Source of the DNA: Rattus norvegicus
Lineage: Eukaryota > Chordata > Mammalia > Rodentia > Muridae
NCBI RefSeq assembly: GCF_036323735.1
Contig: NC_086019.1
Span: 233,871,102 to 233,935,101, forward strand
Direction: 5' to 3'
DNA: 64,000 nucleotides
Shown here piece by piece: positions 22,791 to 33,312 of this stretch. The notes beneath the pieces were generated by a model. The model saw only the letters and a list, made by a program, of their open reading frames with translations. It had not been told where the DNA came from and did no database searches. The position numbers and the translations under genes were made by a program. The first letter of the stretch is position 1; every line of letters starts with the position of its first letter.

Positions 22791-24418
22791 CAGTTTCAGT
22801 GGCAGGTGGGGAAGGATGACTACTCCGTATTTTACTGAGAAATCAAGATCAGCTGACCTCTTGTGGGCCTGCAACGTCCTTGAGGATCATGGGGACAACT
22901 GAGCTCAGTTCTACTGGCTCCCTGCTCTCTTTCGTCCATGGATATATTTGTTCTTTTGTTTTACTTCAGTGTAGCAAATGTCTTGGAGCATTTTCAACAG
23001 ACAAAGCATTATCTGAGGCACCATCTACTTGGCTTCCCAAGGGCATGGGAAGTCACCCCTCCCTTTCACTTCCCTGGGAGGGGAGAAGAACTGCTTCGTT
23101 TATATTGGACCTGTCAAAAGTACACGAAATTGCCTATGAAAAATGCGAAGCCTAAATCAGGATTCTGTTTGTATTGGGGTAAAATAATAGATCATTTTTA
23201 ACTCAAGGAAGAAAATTAAAATCTACCACCATACACTCTTCTCTTTTCTCCAGAACATTTTAATTAAACTCCACAGTAGAAGACAGGATAAAGATGGCAT
23301 CTCTCTGAATTTTTTTATTATCCATCCCCTTGGGATGAGTGTGTGATTAGATTGATTGGATTTTTCGAGCCTGGGGAAGTGTTGTGAAGTTTGTGTTGTC
23401 CTGGAAAAGATGCTATCATTCATAGGATGAACTACCCAAGTGTGAAGTATGCTCTAGGATCCCTTCTGCAAATTTACTGTCCTGGGATGGAAATGACAAT
23501 GTCTGTGCTCCTGCTGTTGCATGGATCTCATGCTCTGCTCCTGGGGAGTAGATTGTATCCAGATGGGTCTGTCACTGCCTGTACCAAGAGCATGCTCCAC
23601 GTTTAATCAGTTTCTTTGCAGCCATGCCCTGTGTCCTTTTGATGCACTTAGCTATTCCTCCATGTAGGTTCTCAGTGGCCCAATCTGATTGTAGGAACAC
23701 TACCAGCACAGCCACATGAGGAACTCTTCAATGGAAGTAGTCATACCCTGAAATGGTGCCAAGTTACAGGCAGCTTTGCATAAACCAACGTGGCTTTGGA
23801 GACAAGGTGAACCGGTGAGTGGGAGAAAGAGACTTGGTGGCATTTGTAGAATCCCAGCTATTGTAGACAGTGACATTAATGTGCCTTGCTTTGGTGACAG
23901 TCATTTCAGTTTGGGATCACAGTACTTTAATGTAGATTTGGCTTTTGGTCTTTACTAGTCTCTGCTGGTAAGCTGTGGCTAAGGACCTCAGAGGTAGCTG
24001 TACACTTCTGAAGGCAGATTTATCCAGTTCTACCAAAGGAATGTATTGGATCACATGGCCATGCAGTTCACCTCCAAACTGGAAATTCAACTTTAGTTGG
24101 AAACTGGCCTAGTAGGAGAACAAAGGCCACACAGAAGTTCCTAAGAAGAGAGTAGTTCTTTCCAGGAGCCGTGGGCCATTTCAACCATGCAGGCTTGCAG
24201 GTTCAGCAAGGAGGCTGAGTGCAAAATGAAACATTGGGTTTCTCTATCAATTATTTGTCCCACTAACACACAAACTTGGTTTAAGAGGAAAGAGGGTAGA
24301 CTGAGCTGAGACATTATACTTACACATAGTCCCAAATACAAAGAGGACTTATCATTCATTCTGTTTCTCTTTGTTCTATATTTTCTATGGAAAAATGCAT
24401 GAAATTTATTTACTTATT
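22790..24418. other. Unique non-coding DNA
   Basis: No repeat or coding exon is recognised. Confidence 0.5.
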
Positions 24419-24419
24419 C

Positions 24420-24420
<1 letters not shown>

Positions 24421-24483
<63 letters not shown>
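24421..24483. repeat. (TC)n microsatellite
   Basis: Essentially pure TC dinucleotides next to an antisense B1, probably grown from its tail. Confidence 0.97.
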
Positions 24484-24485
<2 letters not shown>

Positions 24486-24488
24486 ATC

Positions 24489-24630
24489 TTCGAGACAGGA
24501 TCTTTCTCTGTAGTCTTGGCTATGCTGGAACTTACTATGTAGATTAAGCTAGCCAGGAATTCACAGAGGTCTGTCTGGCCTTGCCTCCCAAATACTAGGG
24601 TTAAAGGTGTGTGCCACCATACCCCGTTTG
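24489..24630 (-). mobile_element. B1 SINE, antisense
   Basis: 'cgagacaggatctttctctg', 'gctagccaggaattcacaga', 'ccttgcctcccaaatactag' and 'gtgtgtgccaccataccccg' in inverted B1 order. Confidence 0.9.
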
Positions 24631-24631
24631 G

Positions 24632-25524
24632 GAGACCTTTGTCTTTCAACTGCCTTCTAATCTCTTGACCTTACATTTGAGTTATTGGATGTTTGTCTTT
24701 GTGTTCAGCAATGTGCAGTAAATGCTCAGTGATGCATAGTCCAGCAGAACCTCTGCTCTTGAGACACCCACACAATGACATATAGCACACAGTGACATAT
24801 AGCACAGCAGAAGAGGGAGAGGAACTCCTGAGGAGACATCACTTTCACGTGATGACAGGTGGCAAGCCGTGGCTAGTTTTTGTTTGTTATTTTTTGTTTT
24901 TTCTTACTTTTCTTCCTCTATTTTCACTCTCTTGAAGGAGGAGCAGAATCTAGATGGATGACCCTAAGTGAAGAACATGAAGGATTCCAGGAAACTGAAT
25001 AGTGAGAGCCACAGCGGCCTGACTAACTGGAGCAGCCAGATTTTGAAATTGGTGCTGCAATTTCCAAACAGGCATTCGTAGACTCCGCCAAATCATCCTG
25101 TTGCTTCTACTGCCTTCTCTGTGTCTCACACTCAGCATAGCTCTCAACTTCCAGCCCTTTCTGATAAGTGCTCAACTCCATGCTGTACTCTGGTTCTCCC
25201 TAACTACTGTTCAGTCACCACTTCCTGAACCACACAACAGCCTCTGCAATGTGGATACTCTGATTTTCCAGGCAAGCAGAAAGGGGAAGGGAAAGGAAGT
25301 GCCCCTGTGTGAACGCCAAGTAGGTGGCACGGTCTCAGGCAAACTCAGGTTCGTTGGCATTCAGAACCTGGGCTCTCCTCTTGGAGTTTTGCAGAATGTG
25401 GGGGTTGTGACAGGGGAAGTGACAGATGCCAGCATGCCCAGAGGACTTTCTTCAATGCTTACTTGGATGATAAGCTTCCTTTGTTGGAGTTTCTATAGAT
25501 CTTAGATGCCTTGTCATGGAACAG

Positions 25525-25525
<1 letters not shown>
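24632..25525. other. Unique non-coding DNA
   Basis: No repeat recognised. The 134-codon frame at 25101-25505 (+) shows no known domain and is treated as chance. Confidence 0.5.

Positions 25526-25526
<1 letters not shown>

Positions 25527-25590
<64 letters not shown>
25527..25590. repeat. (TC)n then (TTTC)n microsatellite
   Basis: TC units to about 25570, then five TTTC units up to the L1 tail. Confidence 0.95.
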
Positions 25591-26112
25591 ATAATTTTAT
25601 TTTTCTTGGATATTTTATGTATTTATATTTCAAATGTTATTCCCTCCCCTACCATTACTCCCACCCTTTCCCCCCTTCTTCTATGAGAATGCTCCCATTT
25701 CCACCCACCCACCCCAACCTCAACACCCTGGCATTACCCTACATTGGGGAAACGAGCCTTCACAGGACCAAGGGCTTCTCTTCTGATTGATGCTAGACAA
25801 TGCCATCCTCTACATTCCTCATGGGTCCCTCCATGTGTACTCATTGGTTGGTGGTTTAGTACCTGGGGGCTCTGGTGCGATTTGGTTGGTTGATCTTGTT
25901 ATTCTTCCCGTCAGTTCCTTCAGTCTTTTCTCTAACTCCTCCATTGGGGTCCCCTTGATCAGTACAATGGTTAGCTGCAACCATCTTCATCTGTATTAGT
26001 AAGGCTCTGGCAGAGCCTCTCAGGAGACACGCATATCTGGCTCCTGTCAGCAAGTGCACTGGTGATCCATCCCATATGCTGCCACCAAATTCAATCACTG
26101 TTGCTGACGGCA
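25591..26112 (-). mobile_element. Rat L1 3' end with 5' inversion (twin-primed)
   Basis: 25591-26056 is antisense L1 3' UTR: 'ttttatttttcttggatatt', 'catttcaa' class start, 'ccctacattggggaaacgag', 'ccatgtgtactcattggttg', 'gcagagcctctcaggagaca', ending 'tcctgtcagcaagtgc'. At 26057 the strand of the L1 sequence flips: 26057-26112 reads sense, 'tgatccatcccatatgctgc' then 'tcactgttgctgacggca', which in L1 lies immediately upstream of the sequence where the antisense part begins. This is the expected structure of a twin-primed insertion. Confidence 0.82.
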
Positions 26113-26396
26113 CAGTTTCTACTCCAGCCTCTTAGAGTCCAGAGGGCCCAGGCTGAAGTGATTGTTTCTTGTTCTTGCCAGCTGTGTCTCCTGAGGCTGG
26201 AGGCCACAGATGAGCATCTTTTTGACCAGATCACAGTATCTCAGCCATCTGTCCCACAAAGCAAGCACCCTTGGAGGTCCAAGAGGCTTGATCTTTGGGA
26301 AGATGACATTCTTTTGTTTGGGCAATCAATACATTTGGAAAGGTTGAAGAGATCAAATTTGAGTATATCCTTGGATGAAAATGTATGACAAAGTTG
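26113..26396. other. Anonymous spacer between two L1 insertions
   Basis: No family is recognised. A 68-codon frame on the minus strand (26119-26325) has no known domain. It is probably host DNA between the two insertions. Confidence 0.4.
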
Positions 26397-26397
26397 T

Positions 26398-28499
26398 TTT
26401 TTTTTAATAGAATGGAGGTTTAATTTTTAATTTTATTGAAAATACTTTTTTTATATAATATATTCTGATTGCAGTTTCCCCTCCCTCTACTCCTTCCAGT
26501 TCCTCCCCATTTCCCTTCCCCTATGGATCTAACCCCTTTCTGTCTCTCATTAGAAAATAAACAGGCTTCTAAGGGATGATAATAAAATAAAATATAATAA
26601 GAGAAAACAAAAGTAAACATATTGGAATAGGACAAAACAGACAAAAGGAAAAGAGCCAAAGAAAGGGCATAAAAGACACAGAGACCCATTTATTCTCATG
26701 CTCAGGAATCTCATTAAAAACACAAAACCCAAATCCATAATATAGACATAAGGAACCTGTAGAAGAAAGGGAGAGTGAGAGGGAGAGGGGAAGGGAGAGG
26801 AGAAGACAGGGAGGAGAAGGGAAGGGGTGAGGGGAGGGAGGGGGAGGGAGAGACAGAGACAGAGTCACAGAAAAATTAAAAAAAAAATAAAAGTTAAAAA
26901 AGATGAAATTGAAAACAAAAGAAAACAAAAAGTCCTGAGATGACATCATGAAACAACAAACTTCTTCCAAACATGCCATTGAGTTCATTTTTCTGTTGGC
27001 CATCTACTGTGGGGTATGAAATCAACCCTTTAGAGTAGTTTGTTTCCCCCAGTGAGACTCCCTTGGAGAAAACTAAATTTTCATTTGCAAGTGGTTATCA
27101 GTTGGAGACAACATCTGGGTTAGGGACTGGGGACATGTGTCCACTTCTTTCAGCTCTAGGAACCCATGTAGCACAGACTCCTGAGGCCCTGTGCATGCTG
27201 CCTGTTTCTATGTGTTCATATGTACACTGGCGCCTGTTGTGTTTAAAAGGCCTGTTTCTTTGGTGTTCTTCATCCACTATGGCCCTATATGATTTCTGCC
27301 TCATCTACAGGATCCCCTAAGCCCCAAGGTGAAGGATTTGCTGGAGACATCTTGTTTAGGGCCTCAAGGTCTCTCACTCTCTGCCTATTGTCTGGCTATG
27401 AGTCTCTTTATTTGTTCTCATCTGCAGCAGGAGGAAGCTTCTCCAATGATGGTCAGGCAAGGCACTAATCTATGAGTACAGCATAATGTCTACATTTATA
27501 CATGGAATGTTACACAGTTGTTAAAAATATGAAATTCGCAGTAAATGGTTAGAACTAGAAAAAAATTATCCAGAGTGAGGTAATCCTGGCCCAGAAAGAC
27601 AATTAGGGTATGTATTCACTTACATGTGGATATTAGCTGTTAAGTCAATGGTAAGCAAGCTATGATCCACAGAGTAACAGAAGTTAGGTACAGAGTAAGG
27701 GATTGGAGGGAAAGGATAGATCTCCCTGGAAAAAGGAAATAGAGATAGTTATGGATGGATGCAGTGTCAGGGAGGGAGAGAGAAGAGACAGATGAAAGAT
27801 AACAGAGGGAGAGACAGCTAAAACTAGGGGCCATTTGAGGGGTGGTGTGGCAGTCTAATTCAGTAGAAACTAACTAAAACATACACATAAATGAAGGTGA
27901 TCTAAATGGAATCACCAAACAACAGGGAAGGCAGAGCCTCAACTGGACATTTCTCATCATCAAATGAAGACTTCCGAGAATAGTTTAATATCAATGGAGT
28001 TGTTGGCCAAAGAGGTCCCTTGGAAATCCTCAAAGAATCCAGGTTATTTCTAACATTATTGATTGCTCTCTGCAAACTTTCAGCATGGCCCTAGTGCTGA
28101 AGCCATCACTTATACAACTCATTGAACATAGAGAATCCCAGCTGGTGCCTACATAGAACCTTTATCCCTACATGCTAATGCTCATGGTACCAGAAGGTAC
28201 TCTGCCCACTAGCAAAAGAGAACCATCAACATCAACCCAGCTACAAACCCTTTGATCTATAATGGCATCCTGCCTATAAGATATGGTAATTTAATAATGG
28301 CACAATATTTGTGGGAGTAACCAACCAATAACTGACTTAAGACCCACTCCATGAGCTGGAACCCATACTGACATGCTTGGGTGACCAAGAACCTGAGACT
28401 AGAAAGCCAGGGGACCTAGGGTAAAGTCACATGCTACTGTTATCCTAAAGAATGTAGCAATGAAATGACTCCTAATGATATTCTGCTATACTTATAGAA
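26398..28499 (-). mobile_element. Lx-type L1 with 5' inversion (twin-primed)
   Basis: From 26398 to about 27488 the sequence is antisense Lx 3' UTR. It has a T-rich tail, 'ttttattgaaaatac', 'ccattgagttcatttttctg', 'ttggccatctactgtggggt', 'cccagtgagactcccttgga' and 'agcttctccaatgatggtca'. From about 27489 to 28499 it turns to sense Lx. This part holds the last ORF2 codons ('tggttagaactagaaaaaaa', 'ccagagtgaggtaatcctgg', 'tacatgtggatattagctgt') followed by 3' UTR ('ggagtaaccaaccaataact', 'gaacctgagactagaaagcc', 'gactcctaatgatattctgc'). The two halves are adjacent in L1 coordinates. ORF2 remnants are frame-broken. Confidence 0.85.
26762..26870. repeat. Purine-rich GGGA/GA tract inside Lx
   Basis: Almost pure G/A on the plus strand with GGGAGA and GGGAGG units. 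It lies in the antisense Lx 3' UTR. Confidence 0.85.
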
Positions 28500-29100
28500 G
28501 GGAGGCTTAAACACGTTATGTAGATGACTCTGTAGGCACTGCTGGAGTAGAACCCTGGGGGACAGTGACTTTTTTTTTAGATCATATGGAAAAGAGGCAG
28601 AAGCACTTTTACTGCCAAGACAGGTGACAGGGATGGTGAGAGAAAAGCCAAGGGCATATTACAGTAGTCTTGATGGATGTCAGCCCAAAATCTAACTCAA
28701 TATTTGGATGCTATAAATTGTATTAAGAAATATAAGACCAAATAAACCTCTGGGACTGTTTGTGAGTGATTCAAGATGGCTGAGCTTAAACTGCTGTTGA
28801 TAAAATAGATGGAGGCAGAATAATGGTGTTAGCAATTTGACAACATTCTAATAAATCAGGCGCAAACTTACATTAACTTCAAAAGTCTTGCCAGAGCCCA
28901 CAGGTTGAGTGTGGCTGAGGTTGGTGGCTCAGGTGGAAATGGAGACCAGACATGGACTCACAATTGTATCTCCAGGAGGTGTGTATGTGGTGATTTGGGG
29001 ACGATGTCTTCTCTGACTATCTGCATCACTATAGAAATTGCCATCTCGCCTAGGCGCTCTGTTTCATTACTACTTAGTATGGAAACAGCCCGTCTGTCTC
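28500..29100. other. Unique or unresolved non-coding DNA
   Basis: No family recognised; no exon. Confidence 0.45.
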
Positions 29101-29101
29101 A

Positions 29102-29484
29102 GGTTTTATTGCTGTGAGAAGATGACCAAAAGCAACTTGGAGAAGACAGAGTTTATTTCAGCTTACAAGCATCAGGTAACACTCCATCACTCAGTATAGT
29201 CATGGGAGAAACCCAGAAGGGGAACCGAATCAGAGACCATGGAGGAGTGCTTCTTATCGGCTTGCTCTCCATGACTTGCTTAACCAGCTTTCTTATACAA
29301 CCCAGAACCAGCAGCTTAGGAGCAGCACCACATACAACAGGCTGTAGCCTCCCACATCCATGACTAATTAAGAAAATGCACCACTTGCCTATGTGCCAAT
29401 CTTATGGGTGTATTTTTCTCAGAAGTGGTTCCCTCTTTTTGGATAACACCAACTTATGTGTCAGGTTGACAATAAAAAGCCAGG
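29102..29484 (-). mobile_element. MaLR-like rodent LTR, antisense
   Basis: Inverted LTR landmarks are 'attgctgtgagaagatgacc', 'aaaagcaacttggagaagac', 'gtttatttcagcttacaagc', 'ccatggaggagtgcttctta', 'ggcttgctctccatgacttg', 'actaattaagaaaatgcacc' and the closing 'gtgtcaggttgacaataaa'. Read on the minus strand the 3' end carries AATAAA and 'ttgcttttggtcat', as in MT/ORR-type LTRs. The subfamily is not certain. Confidence 0.75.
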
Positions 29485-30033
29485 ACATCATTCATCTCTC
29501 AGTCACCACCTTAGGGAAAATAAATTCAACATCTGCTAAGGACAATGAGGACTTTTTATATATTAAATCTTCAAATATTCCATGGGATTAGATGGACTGC
29601 ATTTAGAAATTTAATTCTAAGGCAAATACCAGTAGAGAAAGGCAGTTATGTTCAGCAAAACTCCCCACAAAAAGTATGATTTGACATTCGTAGTTGTCTA
29701 AAACTTGAGAATACTCACATATTATAAACAATATATATATCATATAACCATATATATGCATGATATATTGTGGTATATTCATAGAATGGAATTCTATTTA
29801 GCCACAAAGATGAATTTATGCTAATTATGTAGAAGATTAAATAGATGATATTCATAAAGATAATTTTGAGCAAAAGAGATAAGATATTGGTTGAGAAAAA
29901 CTATAAAATTTCATTTTTTATGAGCCCCTAACTCAGGAAAGACTAGTGTAGTGAAGTTCAGGGTAGCTGGAGGCAGGGAGGAGGGAGGGTAAAGGATAGA
30001 AATGATGTTCCATTTCTTTCTTTCTTCCTTTTT

Positions 30034-30198
30034 AAAAAGATTTATTTACTATGTATACAATATTCTGCCAGCATACCAGAAGAAGGCACCAGATCCCATT
30101 ACAGATGGTTGTGAGCCACCATTTTGTTGCTGGGAATTGCACTCCAGACCTCTGGAAAAACAGTGTTTTTAACCTCTGAGACATCTCTCCAGCCCCCA
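30034..30198 (-). mobile_element. B2 SINE, antisense
   Basis: 'aaaaagatttatttactatg', 'accagatcccattacagatg', 'gttgtgagccaccatttt' and 'acatctctccagccccc' give inverted B2 with its tRNA-like head at the right. Confidence 0.92.
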
Positions 30199-30307
30199 GG
30201 CTCTATTTCATAACCTGTGTTCATTCTGTGATAGTTCAGTGAGCTGTATGTTTATGCATTGTGCACAATTTTGGTCTATGCCTAATTTTTACCTCAGGAG
30301 ATTAGAA

Positions 30308-30635
30308 AACAGTGGCTGTGGAGTTGTCTCCTTGGGTAAAAGCACTTACTGTGCACACATGAGGACCTGACTTTGAATCCTCGGAAATCACACACAAGCA
30401 GGAATGGTAACACATGCCTGGCTCTCAGGGCTCAGATGGTAGGAGGTAAGGCAGAAATGGAATCCCTGGAAGGTTGGGGACCAGCTGACCTGACAGATAT
30501 AAGCAGCAAACAAGAGAGCCTCAAAAAAGGTGAATAATGGTGGAGACTCACACTGAAGTTGTCCTCTGACTTCTGCACATGTCTCCTGGCTCACCTGTGC
30601 CTACACTCATACACGAATGTTCACATATACTAAAT
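30308..30635 (+). mobile_element. B4-type SINE
   Basis: Diverged tRNA-like head 'gtggctgtggagttgtctcc', then 'gaggacctgactttgaatcc', 'ggtaacacatgcctggct', 'ggggaccagctgacctgac', 'gagcctcaaaaaaggtgaat' and 'gttgtcctctgacttctgc'. The order fits B4/RSINE1. Confidence 0.75.
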
Positions 30636-30893
30636 TTTAAAATGTCAAGTACCTTATAACAGCAAGTATACATCTCCTATGCAGCCCAGGAAGCAATGGA
30701 TTATGGGAGCACCCAGCAGCATCCCTCCGATTCCGATGATACTATCTCAAAGTTCTCTTGGTTAAAATGAAATCCTTTAAGTGTCTCTCTTCCCTCAAGC
30801 AGTCACTCTTGGTTAGTGACCCCATATTAGACTATGTCATAATTTCTTTGTACCACTAGATCCTTAATAATATACATATATCAATATCTCTAT

Positions 30894-30894
30894 C

Positions 30895-30950
<56 letters not shown>

Positions 30951-30962
30951 CTATATCTATAT
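30894..30962. repeat. (ATCT)n microsatellite
   Basis: Tetranucleotide ATCT array with imperfect ends. Confidence 0.96.
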
Positions 30963-30966
30963 ATAT

Positions 30967-31072
30967 TCCTACTAATTCAACACCTAGAACTTGTGATGGA
31001 TTTATCTGTCTGCCCTAGCATTGTCAACATAGTAACTTGTCCATGAACAGGAAGCACTTGTACTCAAGTCAC
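30967..31072 (+). repeat. L2-like segment, copy A of a local pair
   Basis: About 100 bp collinear with 31696-31800: 'ctactaattcaacacctaga', 'acttgtgatggatttatctg', 'agcattgtcaacatagtaac', 'ttgtccatgaacaggaagca'. It resembles an L2 3' end, but the two copies share non-L2 bases. Confidence 0.55.
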
Positions 31073-31690
31073 CTCAGGAAGAGAGAGTAAAGAGTAATTT
31101 TCTTTTGCTAGAACAAAGGATGATGGGCTAGCAAAAAGAGCCCATCTGTCTGTCGAGACACGTGCTAGAGTCACCATGGTCTTACTCAGAGCAAGGCACA
31201 GTTGTGGAAATGAGCCACTCAGTAGTTCCCCAGCAGTTCAGGGCAGGGCCTGTGTGCTCTGCTCAGGAGTGCAGATCCTTGCACCTCTCACGATGGTCCT
31301 ACAGCCCTCCCCACCATGAGACACAGGCACTGTGTGTGCACTCAGCATCCTGTAGGCTCACATATTCAGCCAGCTGGGCTTGGCCGCTCAGTGGCTCCCT
31401 AGGGTATGGTGCAGATCTGCTGCCTCCTGCCTTCTGGAACAGTCCTCATAGGCCATCACATCATTCAGGAAACTCTATAAAACAGGGCTTGGGCCAAGCA
31501 TTATTTTACAGATTCCTTCCTCTAATGGTCCTGGTTTACAGAGAAATAATGTGTGTGTTGATGGGAACCAGGGCCACTCTATGCAGCCCTGCTGATACTT
31601 GAGGCTGGAGAATCCTTTACTATTGGAAGTAGGGGTGAGGTGGGGGACGCTGGGGAGCAACATGTGTCATTAGATCCTTACACATTTATT
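31072..31690. other. Unique non-coding DNA
   Basis: A 146-codon plus-strand frame at 31162-31602 has no recognisable domain. No repeat family is seen. Confidence 0.45.
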
Positions 31691-31695
31691 TTTTC

Positions 31696-31800
31696 CCTAC
31701 TAAATTCAACGCCCAGAACTTGTGTTGTATTTATCTCTATCCCCTAGTATTGCCAGCACAGCAACCTGTCCACATTCAAGAAGCACTCGTGGATGGAAAT
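31696..31800 (+). repeat. L2-like segment, copy B of a local pair
   Basis: 'ccctactaaattcaacgccc', 'agaacttgtgttgtatttat', 'tagtattgccagcacagcaa' and 'cctgtccacattcaagaagc' parallel copy A about 730 bp upstream. Copy A differs in having the ATCT array just before it. Confidence 0.55.
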
Positions 31801-32780
31801 CGTCCAAAGAGGAGTTTTGTGGGAAGATTAGCGGCTTACTGGCCTGTAGGACACGACTCATCAGCTTTTCAAGGTTCAAAAGCCCTATGTGTCTTCCAGA
31901 TAGTGCCAATGTCCCAGGGAAGGTCAAATTTCCATCACAGACCAGTGACTCAGAGGGACTATAACCACAGGGTCATATGTCCCTTTAGACAGCAAAATGA
32001 CTTGGATGCCCACTGCAATTTGGTTAATATTTATTCATTACTAATAGTAACTTAATATTTAGTGTTATTTTAACATTATGAATATATTATTAAAATTGAT
32101 AACAAGTTTAACTTTTAGAGGCAGGGGAAAATAAAGAAGGCGAGGTGAGGGAAAACCAAGAGCCCACAGAACATATACAGTCATGATTCCACGCATCCTT
32201 GGCTTTGGCTTTTCAGTTAATCTCAAAAGCCTACAGACAGTAGCTTAAATAAGATGATGTAAGTTTAGGATAAGAATTAAGACTTAGTTTTTATGTTATG
32301 TATTAATACGTGAGAGGGTTGGAGTAACAGGTGTTAGGAAAGATTAAGAGAGAACATGAATTCAAATCTTGCCTCTTCTTAGATGTGCGCACTCATCAAG
32401 CACCGTAATTTCTTGATTCTTGCTTTTATTAGCACTAAATAGGCCTCATATCACACACCCCTGGACTGTCACCTGCCATTGTTAACATGGCATGGCCAAG
32501 ACAGGCTGGCCTATGGGAAGTAGGTATTCTGTAGGGCCTTATTTGGTGAGAGCACAGCCCTGCTTGTCCTTGGTTCTCCCTCCTAACCGACCATGAGTGG
32601 GCCTTCAGGAAGTCATTGCCAACCACAGAAAGGTTTTCTAGTTCCAGGGAAGGGCTGTATAGTCCCAAGATCACACCAGGAAAAACAAAAATAAGTTACT
32701 GATGTCAGGGTTGGTAAGTTAGATATAAGGCTTAAAAAATCAGATTGAGGCTCTTTGACACTTTTTCAGGTGCAAATGCA
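31800..32780. other. Mostly unique non-coding DNA
   Basis: A weak MIR-like trace sits at 32345-32425 ('gaattcaaatcttgcctctt'). Nothing else is recognised. Confidence 0.42.
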
Positions 32781-32781
32781 A

Positions 32782-33114
32782 TTTCTATGGTTTCCATTTA
32801 AAGTACATTCCTCATAGAGCTCTGGCATTGAAAACCTGGTTCCCCAATGGTGGCACTATTTCGCGAAATGATGTAAACTTTAGGAAGCAGGGCCTTTTTG
32901 GAGGAGTGAGATCACTGGAGTTGGTCTTTTGGTACGGAATCTTATCCAGAGTCTCTCTCTCTCTCTCTCTCTGCCTCTCTGTCTCTGTCTCTCTCCGTCT
33001 CTCTCTCTCTCTCTCTCTCTTTGTCTCTGTCTCTGTCTCTCTCTCTCTGTCTCTCTCTCTGTCTCTCTCTCTGTCTCTCTCTCTGTCTCTCTCTCTGTCT
33101 CTCTCTCTGTCTCT

Positions 33115-33168
<54 letters not shown>

Positions 33169-33312
33169 GCTTCGCTTCATCCATATGAAGGGAGCAGCCT
33201 CGCTCTGTCTGTACCTCTGTCTTGATAGACTGAAACCTAGGAAATAAATCTTTCCCCCATTAAGTCATTCGTGTCAGATGTTCTGTTACAGCGGCGGCGA
33301 AAGCTGACACAG
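32782..33312 (+). mobile_element. MaLR LTR (MTE/MTD-like) carrying a large microsatellite
   Basis: The left part shows 'ctatggtttccatttaaag', 'aacctggttccccaatggtg', 'gcactatttcgcgaaatg' and 'actttaggaagcagggcct'. The right part shows 'tgaaacctaggaaataaatc', 'tttcccccattaagtcattc', 'gtgtcagatgttctgttaca' and a terminal 'gctgacaca'. AATAAA lies at about 33243. The middle is expanded by about 215 bp of TC, TCTG and TG repeats. Confidence 0.8.
32951..33166. repeat. Compound (TC)n / (GTCTCTCTCTCT)n / (GT)n microsatellite
   Basis: TC-rich with G interruptions, then a regular 12-mer GTCTCTCTCTCT ladder (about 33049-33118), then GT dinucleotides (33119-33166). Long frames over it on both strands are artefacts. 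Confidence 0.95.

Noticed and set aside
25101..25505. 134-codon frame
   Set aside because: Low-information sequence with no known family; ends at a microsatellite. Chance is the simplest reading.
26062..26388. Possible processed pseudogene between the two L1s (108-codon plus frame, 68-codon minus frame)
   Set aside because: The first bases are inverted L1. The rest matches no protein I know on either strand, and there is no A-tail or target duplication of its own.
31162..31602. 146-codon frame
   Set aside because: No domain, and no splice-site or promoter context. Treated as chance.
33049..33118. Regularly spaced repeats resembling a CRISPR array
   Set aside because: A 12-mer dinucleotide-based ladder without unique spacers, in a mammalian LTR.
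32828..33225. Ser/Leu/Val/Cys-repeat frames on both strands
   Set aside because: Artefacts of the TC/TG microsatellite in the MaLR LTR.
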